From: Amphibalanus amphitrite
Lineage: Eukaryota; Arthropoda; Thecostraca; Balanomorpha; Balanidae
Reading direction: 5' to 3'
Length of the DNA: 64,000 bases
Assembly: GCF_019059575.1 (NCBI RefSeq)
Contig: NW_024882305.1
Coordinates: 271,805 to 335,804, forward strand
Positions 1-9,499 of this stretch are shown here, piece after piece. Numbering within the stretch: the stretch's first letter is position 1; each line of letters begins with the position of its first letter. The notes under the pieces were generated by a model that had not been told where the DNA came from, did no database searches, and worked only from the letters and a program-made list of their open reading frames with translations. Made by a program: the position numbers and the translations under genes.

Positions 1-264
1 TGAAACCACGAAAAGACTGCAAATACGCGGCTAATTCGAGCCGACATACGCCGAATCGCGATTCCGGCCAAACATGGTCTCGAAAAGTAGGTCACAGGTC
101 AAAGTTCATTTGGGTCAGGGTCATGAAATTTTCAGGGTAGGTGTAACATTGATCAACTCGAGGGTACTGAAAGTTTCGTCGCGATCGGCCGCTTTTTACG
201 CGAGTTATTCGCGAAAAACCGAGGGGGGCTCGACCCCCCCCCCCCCCATACGGGCGAGGGTTAA
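1..264. mobile_element. Right end of a TTAA-flanked (piggyBac-type) non-autonomous element
   Basis: The segment ends in a G-run/C-run hairpin (about 222-247), then GGGCGAGGGTTAA, with TTAA at 261-264. The same arrangement (mirror G and C runs, then GGGTTAA) ends the elements at 15885, 20350, 21477, 22619 and 47089. TTAA duplication with CCC-starting inverted repeats is the known hallmark of the piggyBac superfamily. The interior has AGGTCA-like words shared with the 15-kb copy. The left end lies outside the window. No transposase is visible. Confidence 0.55.
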
Positions 265-332
265 ACCTCAAACTCACACTGTTGTCTGTTTCACACTGTT
301 GTCTGACTCACACTGTTGTCAGCATTGTAAAA

Positions 333-631
333 TGGCTGCGGAGTCGGAGTCGGAGTCGGAGTCGGAGTCGGTCGTAGTCGACAGTTGTGACCGGAGTCGG
401 AGTCGGAGTCGGAGTCGATTTTAGAAACCCGAGCCGGAGTCGGAGTCGGAGTCACCGAAAATCTGTCGACTCCCTAGCCCTGCTAGGTCTGCGGAGTCGG
501 AGTCGGGAGTTGGAGTCGGTCGGAATCGACAATTCTGCCCGGAGTCGGAGTCGGATTCGGAGCTGGTTTTTGAAAGCCGGAGTCGGAGTCGGAGTCGGAG
601 TCGCCGAAAATCCATCGACTCCGCAGCCCTG
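333..631. mobile_element. hAT-like MITE, tandem dimer built of GGAGTC hexamers
   Basis: Direct 8-bp repeats TTGTAAAA (325-332 and 632-639) flank a 299-bp block, the target-duplication length of hAT elements. The right end is GACTCCGCAGCCCTG; the left end keeps GGCTGCGGAGTC but has lost the terminal CAG. The block is two units of about 150 bp (333-482 and 483-631), each with GGAGTC arrays, a GTCGACA/ATCGACA centre, a CGAAAATC motif and a terminal TAGCCCTG or CAGCCCTG. It lies in intron 1 of the BuGZ gene. Translations of the array give Arg-Ser or Glu-Ser repeats, which are not a real protein. Confidence 0.75.
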
Positions 632-639
632 TTGTAAAA

Positions 640-1497
640 TGCTTGTATGTTTCTCAACCATTTGCGCCCTGCATGTAGGTTACATCATTTTGATCTTTCA
701 ACTTTCTCAACTCAACTTGCCTCATTGCCAACGTCTATGTCAATGTGTGTTCTTTTTTTATAAATTTTGTCCGAACCTTTTGAATGGAAGGATTCACAAG
801 GACAGAGCTCCCGCTAAGCGAAGCTTGTTGCGTTGACCCTACCCTCTACCCTCCGATCGCGCAATTCCGGTTCTATGGCAGAATTTGGAGTCAAAAGTTT
901 AACGTGCGCACATAGCCGCGCACGGCCGGTCCCCTCACTGACTTCGCCTGGCTATGGCCTGCCACCAACCGCAACCATACCTGTCAGGAGGCTCATAAAC
1001 TTCGAGCGCCCGTCGCGCCTCAAACCCGGACTGTTGTAACCGGCAACGCGTGCTCTCACCACGCGGAGTCCAATGAAACGAAACGAAGGCTCAGTAGGTA
1101 CCTACCTATTTTATTTACAAAGTAGGTAGGTATATTTGAAATAATTCGCATTAAACATTAGAAATGTGTAAGGGCAACGGTTTGATCCAGGCAAGATCAG
1201 TCTGCCACATATCAGGGAAATTGTCAACTTCCTGGAGACTCAAAACTTGATTCTTGAAATGAGAGGCTATCAAGAAGCTGATCGATTGCCTAGTGATGCC
1301 AGTGTCGCCTAGGCTTCCATGTTGGGTTGGATATTGTGATTCAGTACATATTTTGTCAAATGAATCCGAACAGCTAGACAGACAGAACCCCTCTGCCCAC
1401 TGCTAGGGGTATGTACAAAAATTTTGACTGTAAATGTGTCCAAAGCAGCTGACATGTCAAAAGAGCACTGTAAAAATCCTTAACCAGACAATCACAG
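640..1497. other. Partial intron 1 of BuGZ, no further gene seen
   Basis: No exon was recognised here. The expected first coding exon (Met plus a Lys-rich stretch ending in Trp, about 14 residues in the family) is not present, so it should lie upstream of position 1. A short inverted repeat of GTAGGTAC/TACCTA words is at about 1096-1133. Confidence 0.5.
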
Positions 1498-1624
1498 GTA
1501 CTGTAACCGTGAGTTTGATGACGAGAAGATTCTGATCCAGCATCAGAAGGCAAAGCACTTCAAATGTCATGTGTGCCACAAGAAACTGTACACGGGACCG
1601 GGTCTATCCATTCACTGCATGCAG
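1498..1624 (+). CDS. ZNF207: BuGZ exon with zinc-finger pair
   Basis: The acceptor is AATCACAG before 1498 and the donor GTAAGT follows 1624. One base completes a codon from the missing upstream exon, then the frame reads [20 protein letters not shown] and continues with [20 protein letters not shown]. Visible zinc ligands are the Cys of YCN, the His pair of the first finger, and CHVC with the first His of the second. The last His of finger two is in the next exon (VH). These fingers are near-invariant in the family, which makes the assignment firm. Confidence 0.95.
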
Positions 1625-4600
1625 GTAAGTAACAGGGTTTCTCGGCTCTCACTGGATTCTCCTGAGCATGGGCCTTTGTCAGTGGTTGGAGCCAGTAGAG
1701 TTGGTACCGACTAGCGACGAAATACTAACACATCTGGAGTGTATGTCGTCCATTTTAGCATTGATTGATGTCAACAAACTTAAGTGTTGTTGATGAACGA
1801 ACAAAGCAAAGTAGCGTCTACCAAACCAGTAGGTATGCTAGCTGCTGCTAGAGACATGCTCTATCTGTCATTTTGTTGTCATTTTATCACTGGTCACCAG
1901 CGACCCAAATTTAGGTCCATATTACCATTATCGACGGCGCATTTCCTCTCCGCAGGTTCACAAGGAAACAGTGGACAAAGTTCCCAATGCTCTGCCCAAC
2001 CGGAACAATATCGAGATCGAGATCTACGGTATGGAAGGTATACCAGAGGAGGACGTGCGGGCACACGAGCAGAATCTGAAGAACAAGGGCAGCAACAAAA
2101 ACAACGACGATGATGGTAAGTTGCCCGACGTCCAAGACTTTGTGACTAGAAAACAACAACGTAAGACGGACCTTAGGGTTCTTATATTTCTACCAGTCAA
2201 AAAGGGCAGTCAATGTCGTGATAGGCTGTTTTAAATTAGTATCTTTTGTTCACTGGTCATGATTATTGACCATGCTGTGATGTTGAATCGATAGTTTTAT
2301 AATCACTTTGTTATTACTTAATTTGTCTTGCGTCATGCCTGAAAAGTTTCCTAATAATTATGTCGTTAACGTAGTTTTCTTTGACGTCATTTCCACTCGA
2401 TGACGCCTCCAATGACGCCCCCCCCCCCCCTCAGATGACGACTCGAATCCAGCCGGCGGTCCGGCCGGCCCGTCTCGCTCGTCCCAACTGCACCCGTCCA
2501 CCCAGCAGCCGTTCGGCGCCTTGCCCGGTATGGCAGGGCCCGGAGCGGCCGGCGCCGGGCCCCCCGGCATGGCCGGGCCCGGCATGATGAGGCCCATGGG
2601 GCCCATGGGAGGAGGACCCGGCATGGGACCGTACGGCATGCATCCAGGGTAAGTGTGCTTGGGGAAAGTAAGAAGACGATGACCGATGTCGAATAAGTGT
2701 ATACGTTTTGTAGACAGCTAACCCTGGTAATGTCAAATATACTTTGTAATTGCAAAATAATGGCGGTGATTAAGTTTGCGTCATTTTTTTTCCAGCTGCC
2801 TATAATATGAATAATCTCGGGATCATTTTGTGTATTTAATGTCTAATTTTACTGTGAATTACAGTTTGGTTTCAGTTATATGCTCTCATCTCATTGAAAG
2901 AATTACGGATTTTGAAATGCGATCATTCACCACTAGCGACTGGGAACCTATTTCAAGACTTGCAGCTTGTTACGAGTTTCACACCATCTCATCCACCTGT
3001 TTCATTTCAGGGAAATCTGACCTCACCTCTCTCCATTCACAGCATGATGAACCAGATGGGCGGCATGGGACCCATGGGCCCGATGGGTCCGATGGGCCCC
3101 ATGGGTGGCATGGGCCCGATGGGCGGCCGGCCCATGGGGATGCCCCCTGGTGGCCCGTCTCGGCCCCTGTTCCCGGCGGCTCAGGTGACTGCGGCTCAGC
3201 CCGGCTTCCCCGGACCTGGAGCGGGCATGGATAGCGGGCCGCGGCCGGCCTTCCCTGCCTATAGGTGAGTTGGGTGGGGTGGGGTGTTCGTTGACGGGAA
3301 AGCTGGGCTTACGGCATGGATGAGAAATGCTACATTTTGATCCCTGCTTACCGTCATCTCGCCTTAGGGCTATGTGTGGAAGGTTATCCGCCGATGGGTT
3401 GGACAATATTGGTGGATAGGTCTTTTTTCTTCTTAAGATTATGATGTCTTTCACTGTCATCATATCCGGGGCTTGTGCCTTTTTCGTTCGACAATTATTT
3501 GATCATAGACCTCTGTATACCGAGGTCTATGATTTACTGTCACCTAATCACTAACTGATAAAATAACTGATTATACTGTCACGCCATTTTCATGACGTGA
3601 ACAATTAACATCTCTCACGGGAGCATCTGCACGCGCCACGTGCAGGTGCTCCCCCATCACACCGCATCGGTTCGGCGGATGGTGGCCATCAATTTCAATG
3701 AATGGGGCTATGCGGGGGTGAATGAATGGATGTGGTAGGTAAACCGACTCTCGAGTTATAAAACATTTACTATTAGGGCCGTTGTGGTCATGGTCAGATT
3801 TCTGTGTCCAGTCCAGGTCTACAGAGGTCTATGATTCGATACGTTTCGTTACATACGTTGGTATGCATTTTGTAATGCATGCTGTTTTTCATTACGAAGT
3901 TGAAGTGGGATTCGATTGGAGTCGACAGATCTACCCGGAGTCGGAGTCACAGTCGTCAAAATTTTACCGACACCGACTCCAGGGTCAGAGACGACATTGC
4001 ATGGCTCAAAGTCATTCCCCACACGTAGTTTACGGAAAATGTTGCGTTCGTTGACCTTTCCAAGAAAGATTTTGTCGAAGCTAAGCCGGCCATACTCTGG
4101 TTTCGGACCATATTTTTAAGCTTGAAAGGCAGAAGAATGCTTCTGCGCCAGAACCTGCTTTTAGTTCACTTTGTGTTATTTATTAATATATTTGCAACGT
4201 AAGTCCGTGGAACGCGGAAGGCATTGTTTCAGGCAGGGTGAAACTCGGCTCCGACATGAACTTAAGTCGTATGATGTGAACTTTAAGAGAGATGTCCGGA
4301 GTCTGGGCTTAAGTCGGAGTTGGACTCGGGGTCGATTTTTGAAGCCGGGGTCAGAGTCTCTAAAAATCCTTAGGCTCCGCTGTCCTGCTGAGATACTTGT
4401 TTCTGATCCACAATTACTGCGTATATTTCGTGACATTTTGCTTATTTTGAACGTCATTTATACTGTATATTACCGATGCTACTAGCATTTCATGTCTTGC
4501 CGATAACTGTCGTCAGCCTTAGATGTCAACCTTGAGTGTCAACCTTAAGTGTCATTTGTCAACCTTAGGTGTCAAGTGTCAACCTTACCGCCGATGACTG

Positions 4601-7600
4601 TCAACCTTAGTGCAACCACCGAGTACCGACAATGACCACGTACTACTGACCTCTATGTGACCGTGGCCTGTTCCCCTGACCTGTGACCTTTACCTACACC
4701 CTCTTATTCTGCTTCCACAGCCAGCCGTCGGCCACAGTAACCCGTCCGGGCGCTCCGGTGGTGGGAGCTGCCTCGGTCCCCGTCCAGGGAGTGTCATCCG
4801 TGCCCTCCATGGGCGGGCCGGGCGGCGCCCCGGTACCCACCGCGTCAGAGATCAGCAGAAAACCGGCGCTGATACAGCAGGGAGGCGCCACCAGCAAGAT
4901 TGTCCATCCTGAGCAGGATATCTCGCTGGTGAGAGACAAGGGGATGAACAGAAACAGACGGATGCACAAACAGGGACAGACTGAGGGAGTCGCTGGTTTA
5001 TTGCTGGTGATATTGCAAGGAAGGAAAATGGATAGAGGGCTGTAGCCGGATCTTTGTTACCCCCTGCTACCTTGCAACCACCCTGTTTTATGCCTGTTGC
5101 CTCGTTCACGGCATCCCAGCGTAACTTTCGTTCTGTATCACTCCATTGCTCAGTGTTGGAGTCCTTGGAGGAGCGTGTAAGATTGGTACTGGAAACCCAT
5201 GTTCGTGCCTTCAATCGTGTATATGCATGATTGTCTTGTTGACCCGGATATTATCCCGCTGTTACTCTGTTGCTACCCCCTTTTCCCGTGTCCCCAGGAG
5301 GAGCGTCATGCCCAGCTGGCCCACTGTTACCCCGACATTACCCGCACCCTTCCCCCTCTTATTCCCAGGAGGAGCGTCGCGCCCAGTTGGCCCGCCTGGT
5401 CTATTACCCCGACATCACTCCATTCTTATCCTGATATTAACCCGTTGTTTACCCCCTTCCCCCTCTCGTCCGCAGGAGGAGCGTCGCGCCCAGCTCGCCC
5501 GCTACCGTCAGCCCCAGGGCCGCGGCGGTCCGGGCGCCGCCCACCAGCCCGGCCAGGGTGGTCCGATGGGAGGCGGACACCCACAGGGCGGTCCGATGGG
5601 CGGCGGACACCCGCAAGGTGGAGGTATGGGCGGTCCGCGGCCGCCCCACCATATGCAGCAGGTGAGGAGAATGGGAGTGAGGGGCGGGGGAGAGACTGGG
5701 ATGGTGGGAGAGACAGAGATGGAGGGACAGGAGAAAGTGAGACTGAAGGAACGGGAGGGGTTGAGGAGAGTGAAGGGACTGAGAGGGACTGGAATGAGGG
5801 GGACTGAGGCCGGACTGAATCCGAGAGATAGGAGGACGGAGACTTAGGGGATGGAAGGGTCTGAGACTGAGACTGAGGGGGTGGCAGGCAGTGAAGAAGA
5901 GACTGAAGTTGAGAGGAATGTTCGAAGTTTTATCGACTCTTCCAGCTGCAGGAGTGGCATTATTGGTGGGTCGACTCTATTTGGATCATCTCTCAAACCT
6001 CGGCTGTCTCGAGCTGTCAGCCCCACGAGTGGAGCTCACCGGAGAAACCGCCGCCCCGGTTGAACTGTCTCGGGTGTTTGAAGTTAAATACGAGTTGAAG
6101 TGCTGATGGGTTCGCCAGGCGACGCATTTGTGGGTGTTAAAGGTGTCATGCGACGGCCTGGTGGTTTCCTAAGAAGCGATTTTATTTGATCATTTTGCAT
6201 TTGGCTCGATGCTGAAATAACGCCTGCTAAAGTATGCTTTTTAGTTTCCGGTTATGTTTATTTTTACCCGTGGTTGGCGTCACATGCGTTGCTACTGGTG
6301 ATTTGTCGTCCAATTAAACACTCCAACTCTGTTCGACCGTGACACTAGTCAGTTCGCCCAGTCTCCGCCAGACGGTGCTAGTGTCGCCTGTTGCCACGGT
6401 ACTGCAGAATGCCGCCAGCGACCATTGATCCCTGAACAACCGCTCTGTTGCAAGTTATATAACCTCGCCCATTTGACACGTGTGTTCATTCGAGCCCCGC
6501 CCTTGTCTGGGGAGACGCCACTAGCGCCGCCCGCGGCCGTCGGTGTAACACTAGTTTGTTTCTCTGCCGACAGATGGGGATGATGCGCCCGGGCGGGCCG
6601 CAGCCTGGTTTGCTGGGCGCCCGGCCGCCTGGAATGGCTGGAGGTGAGTGTAGAAAGGCAGGCTGAGCCGCCTCTAGAACAGCACTTATTGCTGCCAAAG
6701 TTGGTCACAAAGGCACTTAATGCCACCAGTAGCGCATTAATTAAATTAAATAATTGTATTCATGGCACCATCAAAGCAGGAAACGGATTTTCCGCGGAGA
6801 TCTCTTGAGGCCGGTTTTCCCGGCATTTCTATGGAACAAACGGGTCGTTATGTAACAACTGATACATGTTTTCCGGATTTGTGGTCATAACGAAACGAAA
6901 CGTTGAGTATGGACGAGGTTCCGTGTAGAATTGCTTTCAGTTCTGTGACGTTGGTTATATGGAATGTTTGCAGCTATGCTCATGTTTAGGTGATATCGTG
7001 TGATAGCGGGTAGTGTGTAATAGTTAGAGGTGCATCTCATATTGTCTTAGAGAAGGCTCATAGGCTCATAGGCTCACAGGCACTTTTGCTATTTGAACTC
7101 GGATGTGCAGACTACGGTATTCGAATGTCATGTTCTATGTTATGCGTCGCAGAACTTGCCATCAGGCAGGTCATTGACATTGTTTCGTGACTGCTGAGGG
7201 GATTTACTCCCAAAGCTTCGCACTATTTCCTTATCAACGTTTCTTACAAGATGCTAATCGTCCCGACATCGATTTAGTAGCGGAATAACGTCAAGGCGCA
7301 TGAAATGTGCGGCTGCGTCCGTTATTGGCGTAGATATTGTGATACAGCGTTATTTCTGATGTTTACAAGCAACCGTGTCGAATAAGCTTTCGAAACATGT
7401 TACGTAAGACACGTGAGGCGCGGGCTTTAACACATTTTTAGTGATTTTGTCATGCAAGTTATAACTGCACATGCCAGTCGGACCTTACTGACGATTTTCA
7501 TTATGTTAGCAGGTGTGTTTTCCTGTATTATGCGCTTGCGATGCATCTTGCAGAACTGCTGGGATATGATATAGTACATTTAGCTGCCGAACCTGGGGAC

Positions 7601-9391
7601 TGAGGTCAAGCCACTGTAAACTTTGCGCGACTCTGTATGTTTGTACGTCGATCACCATAGGCTCAAGCGGCTGGCAACGTGCTTAATCATCTGTGTGTAT
7701 GAGTGTTCTAGAATGATCGTCATGTGCACGTGCCATCGCTATCTCTCCCCCCCCTCCCGCCTACTCCTCGCCCCTGAAGATCTCGCTTCATCCGTCAAGT
7801 GCAGTGGTAAAGTGTCCCAGCTGCTAAGCACTTCTCGCCAGCATTTACCGTCCATGCAAGTTTGAGCGACTGGGAACTTTTACAACTCGTTTCGCGGCCC
7901 GTCTCTGCCGACTGCCGCGCTGACTGAGAAATGATTGTGAGTTTGAACCACCTGGCTATGACCGTCGAATATTCAGCAAGATGGGTGTGTCGCCAAGATG
8001 TCAGTCCCATCAGGTCATCCGGTGTGGCCACGAGAGTAACGCGAGGTCAGGTACGGACAAATGAGGTGGGTCCAACGAGGTAGGTGGTGGAACCTTCGGA
8101 GAGCGAGAGTGCTAGATAAAATGTCGAGAGGGCACGAAGCAAAATTCATTCATACTGGGAATTTATGCGTATTTTATTGTCCATTTATATAAGACTTGTG
8201 ATCAGATGAAATTGCAAGCATAACTTGTCTCACGTAGCTATTTTCTCAGCAATTACGAGATAGTCTTACTCCAAATGGGTGAAGCATATGATCCAGCGTT
8301 TTCGTTTTACGATGCATTTTGGTGACTGCTAGGCTGCAGCTATTGTTACATAAGCCTGCCTCATTTCATTCGCATATTTAAGATCAGCCAAGACATATCA
8401 CTTTGGCATATGACTCGCAAGTCACAACCTTTCTATTTCAACCAGCTCGAGAGGCCTAGAGACCTCGTTCGTTGAGGTTGGGAAGGACCAAACCCCTCTG
8501 GGTTTTCACGCTGAACTTGGCTGACAGAACCGGCCGACATTTCACAGCGCCAGAGAATCAAACGTGCGTTGTTGGGCGCTTAGAGCGGCCCCCAGCCCGG
8601 CTCCCGACCATCGGGACTGGGCTTGGCGAAATGTCGGCACATCTCCTGTTCTAGGTGGTCTGAAGTGCCCTCGGCCCCGTGCGGAAGGGTCTGAAGAAGG
8701 CGCTACCTCCGGCAGCGAAACAGAAGTGATATAAGAGAGGTGGGAGATGAGTAACTTGTGTGATAGGAGAGGTTTTTCTTCAGGCGACTGTGTGTCCGAA
8801 ACGGTGGGTGTAGGGAGCTTCGGCCCTGCCCCTGCTTCTCGATGCCTTCGGAAGCTAACGGTAGGAACACGACTAGCGGTACTCAAAACGGTGGGTCGGT
8901 GGGTGTATGAGAGAGCTCAAGCTCTGTCCCTGCCTTTCCAAATCTTCGGAAGCCAACGGTAGGGACGCTTCGTCTTCGAAACACTCCGGATGCAAGGTGT
9001 GTAACGCGATTTGTGATATCGTTGTGCGCTGTTGTTCGCCTTTGTCTGGCCTCGTCCGGCGTTTGGAATAGGTAGGTGCGATCGGCCCGACCGATTCGCC
9101 TGCCCTCTATCGACGACTGTTTGACTCACAAATACAAGGTGGGTGATACTTCTACTACGGTCAACGTGTATCAAGACTGCGAGACTCTCCACCAAACCAG
9201 GGAAGTCAGCACGGCTCGATGGGCCGTAGACGCCGCGCTATGGCCTCCTGCTGAAGACAGGTAGGCCGCTGTGGTGTAACCAGCCACTGAGACCTGCCAG
9301 TCTTCATCGAACGCACGGTAGGGCGGTCTGTCTGTCTCTGCGTCCCTCTAACGCCCGTCCCTGTCCCGCAGGTCCGCCGCGCCCTTACTGA
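1498..9391 (+). CDS. ZNF207: BuGZ/ZNF207 homologue (spliced gene, 5' exon outside window)
   Basis: The spliced reading frame is the join of 1498-1624, 1956-2115, 2435-2648, 3043-3264, 4721-4928, 5476-5661, 6574-6643 and probably 9372-9391; every junction keeps phase with GT-AG introns. In the known family the protein has two N-terminal C2H2 zinc fingers, a Pro/Gly-rich disordered middle that drives phase separation, and a GLEBS motif that binds the checkpoint protein Bub3. It works at spindle microtubules and kinetochores and also in the nucleus. All three parts are visible: fingers in the first exon, Gly-Met-Pro repeats in exons 3-4 and 6, and [11 protein letters not shown] followed by EERRAQL across exons 5-6. 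About 400 residues are encoded here. The identification is very secure; only the last exon is tentative. Confidence 0.95.
1956..2115 (+). CDS. ZNF207: BuGZ exon 3' to the fingers
   Basis: Acceptor CTCCGCAG, donor GTAAGT, 160 bp. It begins [17 protein letters not shown] and contains [16 protein letters not shown], a strongly conserved family block just after the second finger. It ends with an Asn/Lys-rich stretch running into Asp codons and leaves one base that the next exon completes as GAT. Confidence 0.95.
2435..2648 (+). CDS. ZNF207: BuGZ exon, acidic start then Pro/Gly/Met-rich
   Basis: The acceptor follows a run of about 14 C (2417-2430) and TCAG. The exon opens [20 protein letters not shown], matching the acidic/Ser block after the fingers in the family, then turns into Gly-Pro-Met-Ala repeats ([17 protein letters not shown]). 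Donor GTAAGT follows 2648. It is part of the disordered region that in the known protein forms condensates. Confidence 0.9.
3043..3264 (+). CDS. ZNF207: BuGZ exon, GPM repeats and PLFPAA motif
   Basis: The acceptor TTCACAG ends at 3042. The frame gives [18 protein letters not shown] repeats, then SRPLFPAAQ and RPAFPAY, both corresponding to conserved family blocks. A stronger-looking acceptor (TTCATTTCAG, ending 3010) lies 32 bp upstream, but using it brings an in-frame TGA within four codons. Donor GTGAGT follows 3264. Confidence 0.85.
3905..3990. repeat. Degraded fragment of the GGAGTC MITE
   Basis: The words GTCGACAGATCTACCCGGAG, GGAGTCACAGTC and CACCGACTCCAGGG match the centre and end of the 150-bp unit of the 333-631 element, with many changes. 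No target duplication could be found. It lies in the BuGZ intron between 3264 and 4721. Confidence 0.5.
4290..4387. repeat. Second degraded copy of the GGAGTC MITE
   Basis: It contains GTCCGGAGTC, GTCGATTTTTGAAGCCGG and TCTAAAAATC and ends TTAGGCTCCGCTGTCCTG. This follows the order of the intact unit at 483-631 (GATT..GGTTTTTGAAAGCCGG, CGAAAATC, CTCCGCAGCCCTG). The left end may reach about 4235. No target duplication was seen. Confidence 0.55.
4519..4607. repeat. Short tandem repeat of GTGTCAACCTTA
   Basis: About seven irregular copies of the word GTCAACCTTA (with GATGTCAACCTTGA, GTGTCAACCTTAAG and GACTGTCAACCTTA variants) follow each other in the intron before the GLEBS exon. No coding meaning is apparent. 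Confidence 0.6.
4721..4928 (+). CDS. ZNF207: BuGZ exon, first half of GLEBS motif
   Basis: Acceptor CTTCCACAG, donor GTGAGA. After a Val/Pro-rich stretch the frame reads [20 protein letters not shown] and then PEQDISL, ending exactly at a codon boundary. The block from SKIVHP to DISL is the conserved first half of the Bub3-binding GLEBS motif; the Glu-Glu pair opens the next exon. Confidence 0.92.
5298..5475 (+). repeat. Two extra copies of the GLEBS-exon acceptor and exon start
   Basis: Polypyrimidine plus CAG plus the exon start GAGGAGCGTC..GCCCAG occurs at 5298, at 5369 and at the true exon start 5476. The copies would encode [12 protein letters not shown] and [13 protein letters not shown]. 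The linkers share TTACCCCGACAT and CTGATATTA-like words, so the unit has been duplicated in tandem with drift. Neither extra copy has an obvious donor. From 5369 the frame stops at TGA 5432-5434; from 5298 it is out of register with the real exon. Confidence 0.85.
5476..5661 (+). CDS. ZNF207: BuGZ exon, second half of GLEBS motif and Gly-rich tail
   Basis: Acceptor CGTCCGCAG, donor GTGAGG, 62 codons. It opens [18 protein letters not shown]. The paired Glu residues are the ones known to be needed for Bub3 binding in the family. The rest is a Gly/Pro/His repeat with two [10 protein letters not shown] units and ends PPHHMQQ. Confidence 0.92.
5662..5925. repeat. Purine-rich degenerate GA repeat in BuGZ intron
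   Basis: The stretch after the donor is almost all G and A, with recurring GAGACTGA, GGGACTG and GGAGAG words. It reads open in some frames but has no domain or splice structure. The rest of the intron to 6573 holds nothing recognised. Confidence 0.55.
6574..6643 (+). CDS. ZNF207: BuGZ exon, Gly/Pro-rich tail
   Basis: Acceptor CTGCCGACAG, donor GTGAGT, 70 bp. The frame from the previous exon continues as [20 protein letters not shown] and MAG, in keeping with the Pro/Met/Gly tail of the family. It leaves one G for the next exon. If the donor were not used, a stop would follow within a few codons (TGA at 6664-6666). Confidence 0.8.
6644..9371. other. Long intron or 3' region of BuGZ, no coding exon seen
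   Basis: This stretch shows no exon with good splice sites in the needed phase until 9372. It contains a run of C at about 7748-7759 and the tandem repeat at 8789-8967. I see no transposon ends with clear duplications. Confidence 0.4.
8789..8967. repeat. Two-copy tandem repeat of about 95 bp
   Basis: The order AAACGGTGGGT, a GAGCT-rich stretch, CCCTGCC, TTCGGAAGC, AACGGTAGG occurs at about 8797-8865 and again at about 8885-8965. No function is apparent. Confidence 0.55.
9372..9391 (+). CDS. ZNF207: Probable terminal micro-exon of BuGZ
   Basis: After the acceptor CTGTCCCGCAG the single base left by the 6574-6643 exon is completed as GGT and the frame reads GPPRPY then TGA at 9389-9391. A short Pro/Arg tail ending in Tyr fits the family's C-terminus. 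GACG followed by GTAAGTGCG at about 9395-9402 looks like a donor, so a 3'-UTR intron may follow. The call rests only on phase, splice site and the tiny peptide. Confidence 0.5.
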
Positions 9392-9402
9392 ACTGACGGT
9401 AA

Positions 9403-9475
9403 GTGCGCCGCCGTCGACGCCGCTGCCGATGATGCCGTCGACGATGCTGTCATCGACGCCGTCGACGATACCCCG
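9403..9475. repeat. GCCGTCGACGAT-type short tandem repeat
   Basis: Irregular repeats of GCCGTCGACG and GATGCCG fill this stretch just after the probable BuGZ stop. A GGAGGTAAGC donor-like site follows at about 9485. It may be untranslated exon sequence or simple repeat. Confidence 0.45.
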
Positions 9476-9499
9476 TCGGCTTCGATGGAGGTAAGCGGC

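Noticed and set aside
337-620. Arg-Ser or Glu-Ser repeat proteins (SR-like) in several frames
   Set aside because: They are translations of GGAGTC hexamers inside a MITE with target duplications; no splice or start support.
5199-5847. Long open frames across the BuGZ GLEBS exon in the other registers
   Set aside because: They overlap the real exon out of frame, run through introns and gain length from GC-rich and purine-rich repeats.
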